From a virus, in IMG/VR virus record IMGVR_UViG_3300023179_000540, positions 1 to 22,877 of that record: DNA of 22,877 nt; one strand, given 5' to 3'. Positions 13,680-22,876 of the stretch are shown in pieces. The position numbers were made by a program, and so were the translations under genes. Numbering within the stretch: position 1 is the first letter of the stretch; each line of letters starts with the position of its first letter. The notes under the pieces are model-generated. The model worked only from the letters and a program-made list of their open reading frames with translations. It was not told the DNA's origin and ran no database searches.

Positions 13680-15448
13680 ACTGTAGTTATATCACTGCCA
13701 TAGCTAGTAAAGCCATTTTCTTTGGTAACAGTAAGGATATTATTAACACGACCACTAAGTTCTTCACGATGTGATACAAGGAAGATACTTTTACCACGCT
13801 CACGGTTCATGCGTTTAAGGATAGCCAAACTGTTTTCCACGCCACTTGCATCCATACCACTATCAATCAATTCATCGATGAACAATAAATTAATGTTTTG
13901 GTACAGGTTTTCCCAAACATCACGAAACGCCCAACTCAATGATAGAATAAGACGATTGCGTTCACCACGACTAAGATTATCAAAGTCAAGGTCACGACCA
14001 AGTTCAGTAATTTCTACGGATAAGTCATTGATAAACTTAACTTCATGCGGTAGTCCAATAGAACTTAAGTAAGCACCAAGGCGACTATTAAGATATGCAA
14101 GATTCTGGTCGATAATCTTCTTACGAACAAAGCTATCTTTACTGGTCAGCATCTTTAGTAAGAACTCTTGGTGTTCTTGCATCTGTGTAAGATTATTGAT
14201 AGTATCCCAACTGATTTCAACAAGTGCAGTTGACTCCATATCGCTAATTTGTTCACTATATGGATCAGTTTCTGTTGCTTTCTTTTCTAACGTGGCCGCA
14301 AGATTGTCAACCGTGCTACGATGTTCTAATGCTTGTTCAAGTGTATCATATATTACAGTGGGTGCATCACCAATATCTGCAAATTGTTCAAGCACAGCCA
14401 TGTGTTCCCAACGTTGTGTTTCATTTGACAGTATTTGTGCTACGCTTTCACCAAGTAATTTCTTTTTAGACTCAATCATTTTTTCTTGATTACTATCATG
14501 TAACTCACCACCACAAGCATAACAACGATGATCTTTGAGTTGTGCTATTTCTAGCGTTAGTTTATCACGTGTTCTTTCTTCTTTTACATTAGCAGCATCA
14601 ATAGATGCAATCCATTTCTTGGCTTGGTCACGGCGTTTTACACCTTCATGGTATAGCGCAAGTGCACGATGATTGACAATTTCTTCATCAATATCAATAG
14701 CAACAAGTTCACGTAGATGTTTTTCTAGCGTAAGAACATCTTCTTCATGTTTACTATGCCATAGTTTCTGGCGTTTCTTTAAGTTTTCAATTTGTTCAGC
14801 AATACGTAGATTAGCATCTTGTTGTGCTTTAATACGAATCTTTTCTTCTGTAATTGCATCTTTAGTTGATTTTATTTGTGATTTAAGTTGTTCAGCCTTT
14901 TCACTTAAGATTGTAACACCAAGTAGCTGCTCAATGATTTGACGTTGGTCATTGGCCCTCATAGCCAAGAATGGTTCTGTATAAGTGTTAAGAGCCACAA
15001 CATGCTTGAACATATCGTGAGTCATACCAAGTAGACGTTCAATATCAGCCTGTGTTTCACGGCTGTCGCCTTGGCTATCATCTACATAATCAGTTTGTTC
15101 ATTGCCATCAATATACAATTTAGTAAACGTAGGCTTACGACCACGTTCGATGCGATAATCTACCCCACCAACTTCGAAGTCAACCGTAACAACCATGTTC
15201 TTAGCATTGGTTTTATTAATAAGGTTATCTTTCTTGATGTTGGTAAGGGCTTGACCGTAGAGACCATAACTCAAAGCATTAATAATGGTTGTCTTACCTG
15301 TTCCATTACGTGCTCCAGTATCATCACCTCCTAAATCCAAGTTCTCTCCGAGTACAAGAGTTAGGTCACTACGGTCAAAGTGTACAGCTTGGGTTGCATT
15401 ACCCACGCTCATAAAGTTTTTAGCGGTAAGACTTTTTAATTTCAGCAT
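13676..15448 (-). CDS. 46: Recombination endonuclease subunit gp46 (SbcC/Rad50-like)
   Basis: 590 aa (T4 gp46 is 560). SMC-like ATPase that, with gp47, resects DNA ends for recombination-dependent replication and host DNA breakdown. The N-terminal ATPase half has Walker A GARNGTGKTT (45-54). Two coiled-coil arms flank a zinc hook CYAC (Cys309, Cys312, followed by GGEL). The C-terminal half has signature LSRGERNR (492-499), Walker B LLFIDEL near 520-526, D-loop DSGMD and H-loop SHRE. All catalytic parts are intact. It lies 18 nt after gp47, and its TGA stop overlaps the radical SAM ATG. Confidence 0.96.
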   Translation of the reverse strand: MLKLKSLTAKNFMSVGNATQAVHFDRSDLTLVLGENLDLGGDDTGARNGTGKTTIINALSYGLYGQALTNIKKDNLINKTNAKNMVVTVDFEVGGVDYRIERGRKPTFTKLYIDGNEQTDYVDDSQGDSRETQADIERLLGMTHDMFKHVVALNTYTEPFLAMRANDQRQIIEQLLGVTILSEKAEQLKSQIKSTKDAITEEKIRIKAQQDANLRIAEQIENLKKRQKLWHSKHEEDVLTLEKHLRELVAIDIDEEIVNHRALALYHEGVKRRDQAKKWIASIDAANVKEERTRDKLTLEIAQLKDHRCYACGGELHDSNQEKMIESKKKLLGESVAQILSNETQRWEHMAVLEQFADIGDAPTVIYDTLEQALEHRSTVDNLAATLEKKATETDPYSEQISDMESTALVEISWDTINNLTQMQEHQEFLLKMLTSKDSFVRKKIIDQNLAYLNSRLGAYLSSIGLPHEVKFINDLSVEITELGRDLDFDNLSRGERNRLILSLSWAFRDVWENLYQNINLLFIDELIDSGMDASGVENSLAILKRMNRERGKSIFLVSHREELSGRVNNILTVTKENGFTSYGSDITTV

Positions 15449-15466
15449 TTTTCTACCATATCACAA

Positions 15467-16480
15467 TTAAAGGCTGTTGTAAATTTCCATCAACAACTTG
15501 GTGTCATAATGTTGTGTATCAAGTGTTTGTATTTGATTTAATACAATCTGATCTACAGATTCAAACTTAACATCACCAAGCGTATCTTCACGTAGCACTT
15601 CACCACGTTGTTGTATAAGACTTAATTCACGAACAGCAAAAGTTTTTACCATTTCTTCTTTAATGAAAGTAGCTTCTTCATAAGAAATGTTAATATCAAT
15701 GTTTACACGTGCATAGGTTTTATCATTAAGATGTTTATCAGCTTCATCAATAAGCTGTGATAGTGTGAGGACACGGTAACGTGGAGCATGCGGCCAATCA
15801 TGATAAACTGGTTCTTCATCCCATGCGAGAATCATTGCACCACGAGCATCGTCCCAAGCATCAGCATAATTATGAGGAAAGGCGTTGCCAATATAATGTA
15901 TGTTGCCCTTACGCTGACGTTTATGAAAATGTCCTGTAAAAACTGTTCCAACATTTGAAAACTCCTCACTATTTAATCCTCCGTGGTCAGGCATTTCTAC
16001 CATTGCGTTCATAAGAAACTGCGGCAATTCAAAATGACCCATAACATAACGTGACTTAATCTTACGTATGCTCTTATGCTCTTCACCAATCAACCATGGC
16101 ACAAATGTAACATCGCCTTCGGTATGTTGGTCCATAATTAATTCAATATTTTTGAATTTTTCAATATAACGAATACTTGTTATGGTTCGTCTGTCTTTGT
16201 GATAAAGATCATGGTTACCAGGAATAAAAAGTACACGTGTGCCAATATTATTAAGGCGTTCAAGAATCCGTATTGAATGATCCATAGTATTAATATTAAG
16301 ACTATTCCGTGTATCATGAAAATCTCCAAGAAACAGCACTGTGTCACATTCTTGAGTTTTAACTAGATCCAAGAACCAATCTATGTAACGATCACAATCG
16401 TTTAAGAACAGTTGACTATTTTGTTTGTATCCAAGGTGAAGGTCGGTAAAAACCGCAGCTTTTTTGAACAGGTTTGACAT
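15467..16480 (-). CDS. 47: Recombination endonuclease subunit gp47 (SbcD/Mre11-like)
   Basis: 337 aa (T4 gp47 is 339). Mn-dependent nuclease partner of gp46. The calcineurin-type phosphoesterase motifs are in order: FTDLHLG with Asp13 and His15, LFLGDFHDTRN, FIPGNHDLYHKD, MGHFE and TGHFHKRQ. A C-terminal capping region follows, with YADAWDDARGAMILAWDEEP and a helical Rad50-binding tail. It is encoded between gp55 (38 nt upstream) and gp46, a frequent order in T4-like phages. ATG at 16480. Confidence 0.96.
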   Translation of the reverse strand: MSNLFKKAAVFTDLHLGYKQNSQLFLNDCDRYIDWFLDLVKTQECDTVLFLGDFHDTRNSLNINTMDHSIRILERLNNIGTRVLFIPGNHDLYHKDRRTITSIRYIEKFKNIELIMDQHTEGDVTFVPWLIGEEHKSIRKIKSRYVMGHFELPQFLMNAMVEMPDHGGLNSEEFSNVGTVFTGHFHKRQRKGNIHYIGNAFPHNYADAWDDARGAMILAWDEEPVYHDWPHAPRYRVLTLSQLIDEADKHLNDKTYARVNIDINISYEEATFIKEEMVKTFAVRELSLIQQRGEVLREDTLGDVKFESVDQIVLNQIQTLDTQHYDTKLLMEIYNSL

Positions 16481-16517
16481 ATTACTAACCTAACAGTTTA
16501 GTGTTTAGTTGTCAATA

Positions 16518-17366
16518 TTAATCATTAAAACCAAAATCACCACCGCTACCGCCGCCTCTTATGGCGTTGTCTGTTTGACGGGTATAACTTGGATTAAGTC
16601 CATTTGCTTCAAGGATGTCGTCACGTAAATGTTGATTTCTCTTCTCAACATTAAGGACTCTAGTAAAACTATTGGTAATAGTAGCAGTATAATAAGCAAA
16701 AGGATTATTAGATTTGCTTTCGTCAAATTGCAACCCTACCTGTGATAACTGTAACAATGCTTGGCTTCGCATTTCATCATTATATGTATAACCACGCCAG
16801 TTACCTTTACTACCATACCGTTCACATAACTTAATAAACATACGTGCAAGGTTATTTGTTATCTTGCCATGGTCACGATTAAAGCAACCATTTTCTAGTC
16901 CACCCTCCCAATGTGATTTACCACAGCAGATAAGTTCACCTGCTTCATTATATCTATAATGTTGAAATGGTGGAAAGTTTACTTTGACGTGATGGTCAGC
17001 AGTTATCTTAAGACTTTTCTTACGACCAGGCGCAAGTGGAATATGATCCCATGTAGTAATACGAAAAACTACTTCTGTTTTTGGAATTGCTTGCCAATCA
17101 ACCGTATGTTGGTCAAACTTAGTTTTCTTGCCGTCAACGTTTGAGGCTTCCCATGCTTGCTTTGCCAATCTATCAGCACGTGCACGTTTTGCTTCAGCAA
17201 CTGTCTTTTGATTTATTTTTGTAATACTTGGCAGAATCAAGTCATAAACACAGTCTTCTGGCGTTAAAAATTCACAGAAAGTATTTTTACTTCTAGCAAT
17301 TTCTTTAAGAAGTTCTTTATTTGTAAGATATGGAGTTCTTTTGGTTGGTGTTTTTGTTATTGTCAT
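16518..17366 (-). CDS. 55: Late-transcription sigma factor gp55, with insertion
   Basis: 282 aa (T4 gp55 is 185). It directs host RNA polymerase to TATAAATA late promoters together with the sliding clamp. The N-terminus TPYLTNKELLKEI matches the T4 start region. The core starts near residue 175: NNLARMFIKLCERYGSKGNW, then GYTYNDEMRSQALLQL, FDESKSNNPFAYYT, TRVLNVEKRNQ and LRDDILEANGLNPSY. Between them, roughly residues 45-170, is extra sequence absent from T4. It contains DHHVKVNFPPFQHYRYNEAG and a Cys/His-bearing block (ICCGKSHWEGG ... CFNRDHGKIT). A Gly-rich tail GGGSGGDFGFND resembles the acidic clamp-binding C-terminus. This gene explains the late promoters found in the window. Confidence 0.9.
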   Translation of the reverse strand: MTITKTPTKRTPYLTNKELLKEIARSKNTFCEFLTPEDCVYDLILPSITKINQKTVAEAKRARADRLAKQAWEASNVDGKKTKFDQHTVDWQAIPKTEVVFRITTWDHIPLAPGRKKSLKITADHHVKVNFPPFQHYRYNEAGELICCGKSHWEGGLENGCFNRDHGKITNNLARMFIKLCERYGSKGNWRGYTYNDEMRSQALLQLSQVGLQFDESKSNNPFAYYTATITNSFTRVLNVEKRNQHLRDDILEANGLNPSYTRQTDNAIRGGGSGGDFGFND

Positions 17367-17395
17367 GACTCAATTATATATGGTTATTTTAATAA

Positions 17396-17403
17396 AATAA
17401 ATA
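17396..17403 (+). promoter_or_regulatory. T4-type late promoter of the baseplate operon
   Basis: AATAAATA, 22 nt upstream of the gp48 ATG. The expected +1 is the G at 17409. Confidence 0.6.
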
Positions 17404-17425
17404 TTTTTGTTGAGAATTTTTTCAT

Positions 17426-18472
17426 ATGGCATCATTATTTAATTTCGCACCACAAAACTATTATAGTAGAACACCTGGATACAACCAAAATCCGCCTACA
17501 TTCTATAATCCGGGTGAATTACAGCCTACTGGTTATGGCAGACAACCTGATGTTGCTGGTTATCTTGGCTATGGTGCCGCTGTTGGTGCACTTACAGTTG
17601 GAACACAGGGTTATAGATTACCTACACAAAACTTTTACAATTACGGTGTTAACAATCCTGGTTTGTTTGGTGTACAAACGCTTAAAACAAGTGTAAAAGA
17701 TGTAGCTATTAATGCAGCACTTACAGGGTTAGTGTATGGATTAACTGGTGGACCTTCTACTGATCCTACTAATGGTCGTTTAAGTGGCACTGGGGTGCAA
17801 CAAGGTGCTACACCAAGACAATTGTTACCAGCACAAAATCCACGAGTAAATCCAGATGATGGCAAAGAAGATCGTGTTATTATCTATGACCAAACTGGTA
17901 GATTTATTGGTCAAAGTGATATATTTAAACCTCTTAAAAATACTGGTGGTGTATTGTTTCCATATACTCCGCAAATACAAGTTAATCATAAAGCAAATTA
18001 TGAAATGATGCATTTGGTTCATACCAATTATCCTACACCTGCTTATCAATATAGCAGTGTTGAAAGCATTAGTATTCAAGCTCTATTCACAGCAAATTAT
18101 CGTGCTGAAGCAGAATATATTGTAGCAATGATGCATTTCTTCCGTAGTGTTACAAAAATGTTTTATGGTCAAGATCAATTAGCTGGCACTCCGCCACCAA
18201 TTTTATTTCTTGATGGTTATGGTCCATATACATTTGATCATATACCAGTTGTTGTTACAAGTTTTGATTACACTCTACCTAATGATGTTGATTATATAAG
18301 TTGTAATGTAATGGGTTCACGTCAAAAAGTTCCTACAAATCTTAATGTAAGTTTAAGTCTAACTCCAACATACAGCCGTAATAAAGTTAGTAATGAGTTT
18401 GGTTTGGTTAATTATAGTCAAGGCACACTTAAAACAAGTGGAAATGGTAATCGTAGTGGAGGCTTTATCTAA
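17426..18472 (+). CDS. 48: Baseplate tail-tube cap / junction protein gp48
   Basis: 348 aa (T4 gp48 is 364). It sits on the baseplate hub and starts tail tube polymerisation together with gp54. The conserved core is in the C-terminal half: LFPYTPQIQVNHKANYEMM, LVHTNYPTPAYQYSSVESI, AEAEYIVAMMHFFRSVTKMF, YGQDQLAGTPPPILFLDGYG and FDYTLPNDVDYISCNVMGS, all typical of gp48 in marine T4-like phages. The first 150 residues are Tyr/Gly/Pro-rich and variable. It is first in the plus-strand baseplate operon and its stop shares one base with the gp53 start. SD sequence before ATG 17426 is weak (GAG about 14 nt away). Confidence 0.88.
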   Translation: MASLFNFAPQNYYSRTPGYNQNPPTFYNPGELQPTGYGRQPDVAGYLGYGAAVGALTVGTQGYRLPTQNFYNYGVNNPGLFGVQTLKTSVKDVAINAALTGLVYGLTGGPSTDPTNGRLSGTGVQQGATPRQLLPAQNPRVNPDDGKEDRVIIYDQTGRFIGQSDIFKPLKNTGGVLFPYTPQIQVNHKANYEMMHLVHTNYPTPAYQYSSVESISIQALFTANYRAEAEYIVAMMHFFRSVTKMFYGQDQLAGTPPPILFLDGYGPYTFDHIPVVVTSFDYTLPNDVDYISCNVMGSRQKVPTNLNVSLSLTPTYSRNKVSNEFGLVNYSQGTLKTSGNGNRSGGFI

Positions 18473-18786
18473 TGGCAAGCAACCCACAATATCATGCTGC
18501 AAGTTCTTATTATGGTACACCAAGTTTTGATAATAATCAGTTTCTTGATTTATTAAATTATCGTGCAATACCTAAATTGGTAGATGATGTGTTATTCACT
18601 ATACCACCACAATATGAAAATCGTCCAGATCTATTAGCATTTGACCTTTATGGTGATCCTACACTTTGGTGGGTATTTGCTGTTCGTAATCCTAATACAT
18701 TAATAGATCCACTATGGGACTTTACTGCTAATACTGTAATATACTTGCCAAAGAAAACTACGCTACAGAACGCATTGGGTATCTAA
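18472..18786 (+). CDS. 53: Baseplate wedge subunit gp53
   Basis: 104 aa (T4 gp53 is 196, with an added LysM-like domain). A wedge component needed to join wedges around the hub. Diagnostic segments are FLDLLNYRAIPKLVDDVLFT, YENRPDLLAFDLYGDPTLWW and VFAVRNPNTLIDPLWDF, the 'p....DrpD.lA...Ygd..lWWvia..N....P' pattern shared with LysM-fused baseplate proteins of other myophages. This copy ends after the first domain. GGAGG lies upstream of the ATG. It overlaps gp48 by one base, and the next gene starts right after its stop. Confidence 0.92.
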   Translation: MASNPQYHAASSYYGTPSFDNNQFLDLLNYRAIPKLVDDVLFTIPPQYENRPDLLAFDLYGDPTLWWVFAVRNPNTLIDPLWDFTANTVIYLPKKTTLQNALGI

Positions 18787-21700
18787 ATGGCATCAAGTTT
18801 GACTAAAGACCAACAATTAAGTGCCGCCAACGCCCAATATAAGAATTGGGTTAATCAACAGATTGCGGCCAATGGTGGTTATTATCCTACAATAAACCAA
18901 ATCAACCAATACAAAGCAAGTATTTTAAACACAGGACTATATCCTGATTTAGATATTGGTGTTCCACCACCTCCACCAGGTGTGGATATTAATGTTACAC
19001 CTGATCAATTCTTTATTGTGGGTAGTGGTGGATATAATGAAGACCGTAATAACGGTTATACTGGCAGTCCAATCTTTACAGGTGGTATAAGTGATAATAC
19101 AACATTAGAACAATTTACAGCTGCACAAGATGCATATGGTAGTGCACTACAAGCACAACAAGACGCACTGGCACGTAGTAGTGCTGGTGAAGCACAAGCC
19201 GCACAAAATGCACTTGCCGCCGCACAAGCACGTGTAAAGGCATTAGAAGCGCAATTAGCTGCTGATAGTCCAGTAGACCCTACATTGACAAGTAGTGCAC
19301 AAGTCCAAGCCGCAAGCAGTGCAGCAAATCAACGTCAAGGTCAAGAAATTTCGCCAACTGGTGCAGTCACTGATCCAACAACGCTTGCAGAACAATATAC
19401 TCAGTATCGTGCGAGTGGAACTGTGACTGAAAATAGTACACCTACATCTAATGTTAGTAGACAAGAACAATTAGATCGTATTAATGATTCTTATAATGCA
19501 ACGAGCAGTGGTAGTGGAACTGATGTAACAGCGCAAACACCAACTACAAATAATACAGCATTGCAAAATATCAACCGTAATAAATTTACTGATGCAACAG
19601 AAGTATCAAATGCACCATTAAATAAAACCAATAGTGTAGCTGAAGACAATCCGCAGAATGGTGCAACTGGTGGAATAAGTGATAACGCAGTTTATACTGA
19701 CCAACAAGTAAATGGTATGCGTGGACGTGGATTACCAGATAGTAGCCAAACTGATGCAAAGTCAAATACAAGCGGCAGCAATAGTGTAAACATATTAAAA
19801 AGTGGACCTGCTTATGGCAGTGATAAGATTAGTGGTAGTGATAGTTTTAAAGATAGTGGCGGAGGCGGAAGTCGTGATAACAAACTGCACAATTATGTAA
19901 ACTATACATATAGACTTTCAATATATGCTGTGCCACGTGATACTATTAATAGAATATATGAGAGCACATCACCAGTTACAAGTCAACAAATATTGGCAGG
20001 TAGTGTTTTCGTTTGTAGTGATAGTGGTAAAGGTCAGAACAGTCGCAGTCCCTACTTTCCTGTTGATCTAACAATAGATAATCTTGAATTGACTACAATA
20101 GTAAATTCAAATAGTAATCGCACACGTGGAACTGATGTCATTAAATTTAAGTTTGATATTATTGAACCATATACTGTTACATTTTTAGCAAGATTACAAA
20201 AGCTAAGTGCACAAATTAACCCTAAAGGTAATTGGAGCACTATGTTCTTTGTGCTAAAAATAGAGTTCATGGGATATACAGATAATGGTCAACCAATTAT
20301 TCCAGGTAATAGTGGTGATACTATTCCAAATACCACAAAGTTTATACCATTTACTATGATTAATATGAAATTCCATGTTAGCGGCAGTGGTGGAAAATAT
20401 ACTATAGATGCTATACCACCAAATGGTCTTGGATTAACTGCACTTGATAATCAAATACCATTTCACGTTGAAGTTAGTGGAACTACATTAAATGAACTTT
20501 TCAACGGTGATTTGAAGAGTACAACAACAGAAACTTCGACATCGACTGGTCGTGATCGTCAAGTGGAAATTAATACTACAACAACACAAGATACTGTTAA
20601 TGGTAATAAAACAACAGTAAAGAAAGGTTTAGCAAGTGCATTAAACGCAAATGAAAAATCTAAAGTAGATCAAAAAACACAAAAATATGCAAATAGTTTT
20701 AAATTTGTTTTTGATGGTGATATAGGTAATACAAGCGTGTTAGATCCTAAAGGTTACTTCAAAGTTCAGAATATACCAAGTGCTACTGGTAAAGATCAAA
20801 AAGAAGTTCAACAAGGTAAAGTGGGTTCACTGCAAGCCGACTTAGAGCAAAATGTTTTTAGAGTAAATCCTGGCACACGTATTACTGATTTTATAAACAG
20901 TTTAATGACAGTTAGTCAATATATGACAAGCCAATATCGCAATGATGCAAATGATAAAAATCCATTAAAGACTTGGAAAATTATACCTACAATTAGTTTT
21001 GGTGAAATTGATGGTGAAACAAATTATTATCAACGTAAAATTACATATTATGTAAAAAGTTATGAATCATATGGCAACGACAGTGTTGATTTTGGTCAAG
21101 GACCAGTAAGCAAAAGACAAATAGTTAAAACATACAAATACATTTATGGTGGTGATAACCGTGATGTGCTTGAAGCTAATGTTGATTTTAACATGGCATT
21201 TTTTGAATTAAAAAATGGAACGCCTGCAAATTATATTGATCAAGATGGTCAAACACCAGGCAAACCACAAAATGTTGTTGAAGCTAATAAAACTCAAATA
21301 CCTAAATTTTTTATGCCACGTTATCAATTTACAAATGGTCTTGCAAGTCGTCAAACATTTGGACCTGCAACAACAAACTTATCAACAATCAGTGTTCAAG
21401 ATTTAATGGAAAAACTGTATGATAATCGTGGTGATATGATTAAATTAGATTTTACAATCGTTGGTGATCCAGATTGGATTAGTCAGGATTATCCGTTAAT
21501 GAATCCTGCTATAGTTGGTAAAGACCCTTATCTGCAAAATGGCAGTATTAATTTTAGTAATGCAGTTTATTTTAACTTTTACTTTGCAACACCAAATGTT
21601 GATTATGATGATAACACTGGATTGTTTAATGTGCAAGGAAACTATAGTGAGTTTAGTGGAATATATTATACCAGTATGGTTAAAAGTTCATTTGTAAATG

Positions 21701-22020
21701 GTAAGTTTACACAGAAATTAACAAACTATCGTGTTCGTAATCAAGAGCAAGTTCAGAGCAGTGCTATTAGAAATGACAGCGTAAATCCTAATGCACCTAC
21801 AGCTACTAATAACAGTGGCAATGCTCCATTAGAACAAGCAACAAACAGTGTTGTTGTTCCTAGTGATCCACGTTTAAATATTCCAAGTGGAACTAATAGC
21901 GTTCCACAGAATAACCAACCAACTTATAATATAACTGATCCACGTGCAGGTTTACCGCCACCAAGAAATAATTGGAATGAAGATGCTGCAATAAGAGACT
22001 ATTACTTGGGAATAGAATAA
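18787..22020 (+). CDS. Large baseplate structural protein, gp53-gp5 interval
   Basis: 1077 aa, not recognised by T4 name. Residues 1-90 are Pro/Gly/Asn-rich. About 110-165 is an Ala/Gln coiled-coil (AQAAQNALAAAQARVKALEA). About 165-370 is Ser/Thr/Asn-rich low-complexity linker. A folded part follows from HNYVNYTYRLSIYAVPRDTI (near 373), including TIVNSNSNRTRGTDVIKFKF, ARLQKLSAQINPKGNWSTMF and FINSLMTVSQYMTSQYRND. The C-terminus is again linker-like, ending DYYLGIE. T4 places gp53 directly next to gp5, so this gene is an insertion in that order. Position suggests a hub protein (gp27-like role) or wedge-hub connector. ATG follows the gp53 stop immediately, so the genes are coupled. Confidence 0.6.
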   Translation: MASSLTKDQQLSAANAQYKNWVNQQIAANGGYYPTINQINQYKASILNTGLYPDLDIGVPPPPPGVDINVTPDQFFIVGSGGYNEDRNNGYTGSPIFTGGISDNTTLEQFTAAQDAYGSALQAQQDALARSSAGEAQAAQNALAAAQARVKALEAQLAADSPVDPTLTSSAQVQAASSAANQRQGQEISPTGAVTDPTTLAEQYTQYRASGTVTENSTPTSNVSRQEQLDRINDSYNATSSGSGTDVTAQTPTTNNTALQNINRNKFTDATEVSNAPLNKTNSVAEDNPQNGATGGISDNAVYTDQQVNGMRGRGLPDSSQTDAKSNTSGSNSVNILKSGPAYGSDKISGSDSFKDSGGGGSRDNKLHNYVNYTYRLSIYAVPRDTINRIYESTSPVTSQQILAGSVFVCSDSGKGQNSRSPYFPVDLTIDNLELTTIVNSNSNRTRGTDVIKFKFDIIEPYTVTFLARLQKLSAQINPKGNWSTMFFVLKIEFMGYTDNGQPIIPGNSGDTIPNTTKFIPFTMINMKFHVSGSGGKYTIDAIPPNGLGLTALDNQIPFHVEVSGTTLNELFNGDLKSTTTETSTSTGRDRQVEINTTTTQDTVNGNKTTVKKGLASALNANEKSKVDQKTQKYANSFKFVFDGDIGNTSVLDPKGYFKVQNIPSATGKDQKEVQQGKVGSLQADLEQNVFRVNPGTRITDFINSLMTVSQYMTSQYRNDANDKNPLKTWKIIPTISFGEIDGETNYYQRKITYYVKSYESYGNDSVDFGQGPVSKRQIVKTYKYIYGGDNRDVLEANVDFNMAFFELKNGTPANYIDQDGQTPGKPQNVVEANKTQIPKFFMPRYQFTNGLASRQTFGPATTNLSTISVQDLMEKLYDNRGDMIKLDFTIVGDPDWISQDYPLMNPAIVGKDPYLQNGSINFSNAVYFNFYFATPNVDYDDNTGLFNVQGNYSEFSGIYYTSMVKSSFVNGKFTQKLTNYRVRNQEQVQSSAIRNDSVNPNAPTATNNSGNAPLEQATNSVVVPSDPRLNIPSGTNSVPQNNQPTYNITDPRAGLPPPRNNWNEDAAIRDYYLGIE

Positions 22021-22021
22021 C

Positions 22022-22876
22022 ATGGCTGATACTTGGTTTACACAACAAGAAACAAGCAAAACTGCACCTAATACAAAAGCAGAAACTGCCAGCGGCACAC
22101 GTATTAATCCTGGTCCATATATTGGTATAGTTAAAAACGTTGTTGATCCAACTTATAGTGGGACTATTAATGTCTATATTCCTGAATTAGGTGGTGATCC
22201 AAATGATGCCGCCAGTTGGAAAAAAATGATGTATGCGACACCATTCTATGGTCGCACAAACATTCAAGATAATAAAACATATGATGGCAGTCCACACAGT
22301 TATGGTATGTGGTTTGTTGCACCTGATGTTGGTGGCAGTGTGCTATGTATATTTGCTGATGGTAAAAGCGATAAAGGTTATTGGTTTGCCTGTGTTCCTG
22401 AATGGCCATCACTACACATGGTACCATCTATTGGTGCACGTGTAGATGGTGGTGGTGTTGATCCCGTAGTTGAACACTATGACAGTGGAGATGATCCTAA
22501 AAGACTTGCAAATCCACGCACACTACCTAAATTTGTTCATGAAGAACAAAAGAAAATATGGACCAAGCAAGGACTAATACAAGATTCAGACCGTGGACCA
22601 GGTACCAGTAGTGCATTTCGTGAAACTCCAAGTGCTGTATTTGGTATATCAACTCCTGGTCGTCCAATACACAAAGATGATCCACAACTACAAGCAGACC
22701 CACTGAATCCTGGTAGTGAAATATATGGAGTAAAAGGTCGTAAAGGTGGTCATACACTTATAATGGATGATGGCGACAGCGATGGTAATAACCAAATGTT
22801 CCGTCTACGCAGTGCCGCTGGTCATATGATTCTTATGAATGATACCAAAGAGTTCATTTATATTATAAGTGTATGA
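22022..22876 (+). CDS. 5: Baseplate hub/spike protein gp5, apparently cut short at the window end
   Basis: 284 aa. The N-terminal OB-fold is clear (GPYIGIVKNVVDPTYSGTIN, VYIPELGGDPND, then DVGGSVLCIFADGKSDKGYW), as in T4 gp5, which builds the membrane-piercing spike. No lysozyme domain is evident between this and the C-terminal part (KGRKGGHTLIMDDGDSDGNN, FRLRSAAGHMILMNDTKEF). The latter is the usual lead-in to the triple-stranded beta-helix. Where the family continues with repeats of V.GN/S-type strands, this frame reads FIYIISV and then TGA, one base before the window ends. I think this is a real gp5 with a sequence error, or with a gene end caused by the window edge. T4 gp5 is 575 aa. Confidence 0.85.
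   Translation: MADTWFTQQETSKTAPNTKAETASGTRINPGPYIGIVKNVVDPTYSGTINVYIPELGGDPNDAASWKKMMYATPFYGRTNIQDNKTYDGSPHSYGMWFVAPDVGGSVLCIFADGKSDKGYWFACVPEWPSLHMVPSIGARVDGGGVDPVVEHYDSGDDPKRLANPRTLPKFVHEEQKKIWTKQGLIQDSDRGPGTSSAFRETPSAVFGISTPGRPIHKDDPQLQADPLNPGSEIYGVKGRKGGHTLIMDDGDSDGNNQMFRLRSAAGHMILMNDTKEFIYIISV

Noticed and set aside
17367-17395. Sigma70-like -10 (TATAAT on the minus strand) for the gp55 operon
   Set aside because: The box is so close to the gp55 ATG that the start would be nearly leaderless, and no convincing -35 is present. Left unannotated.
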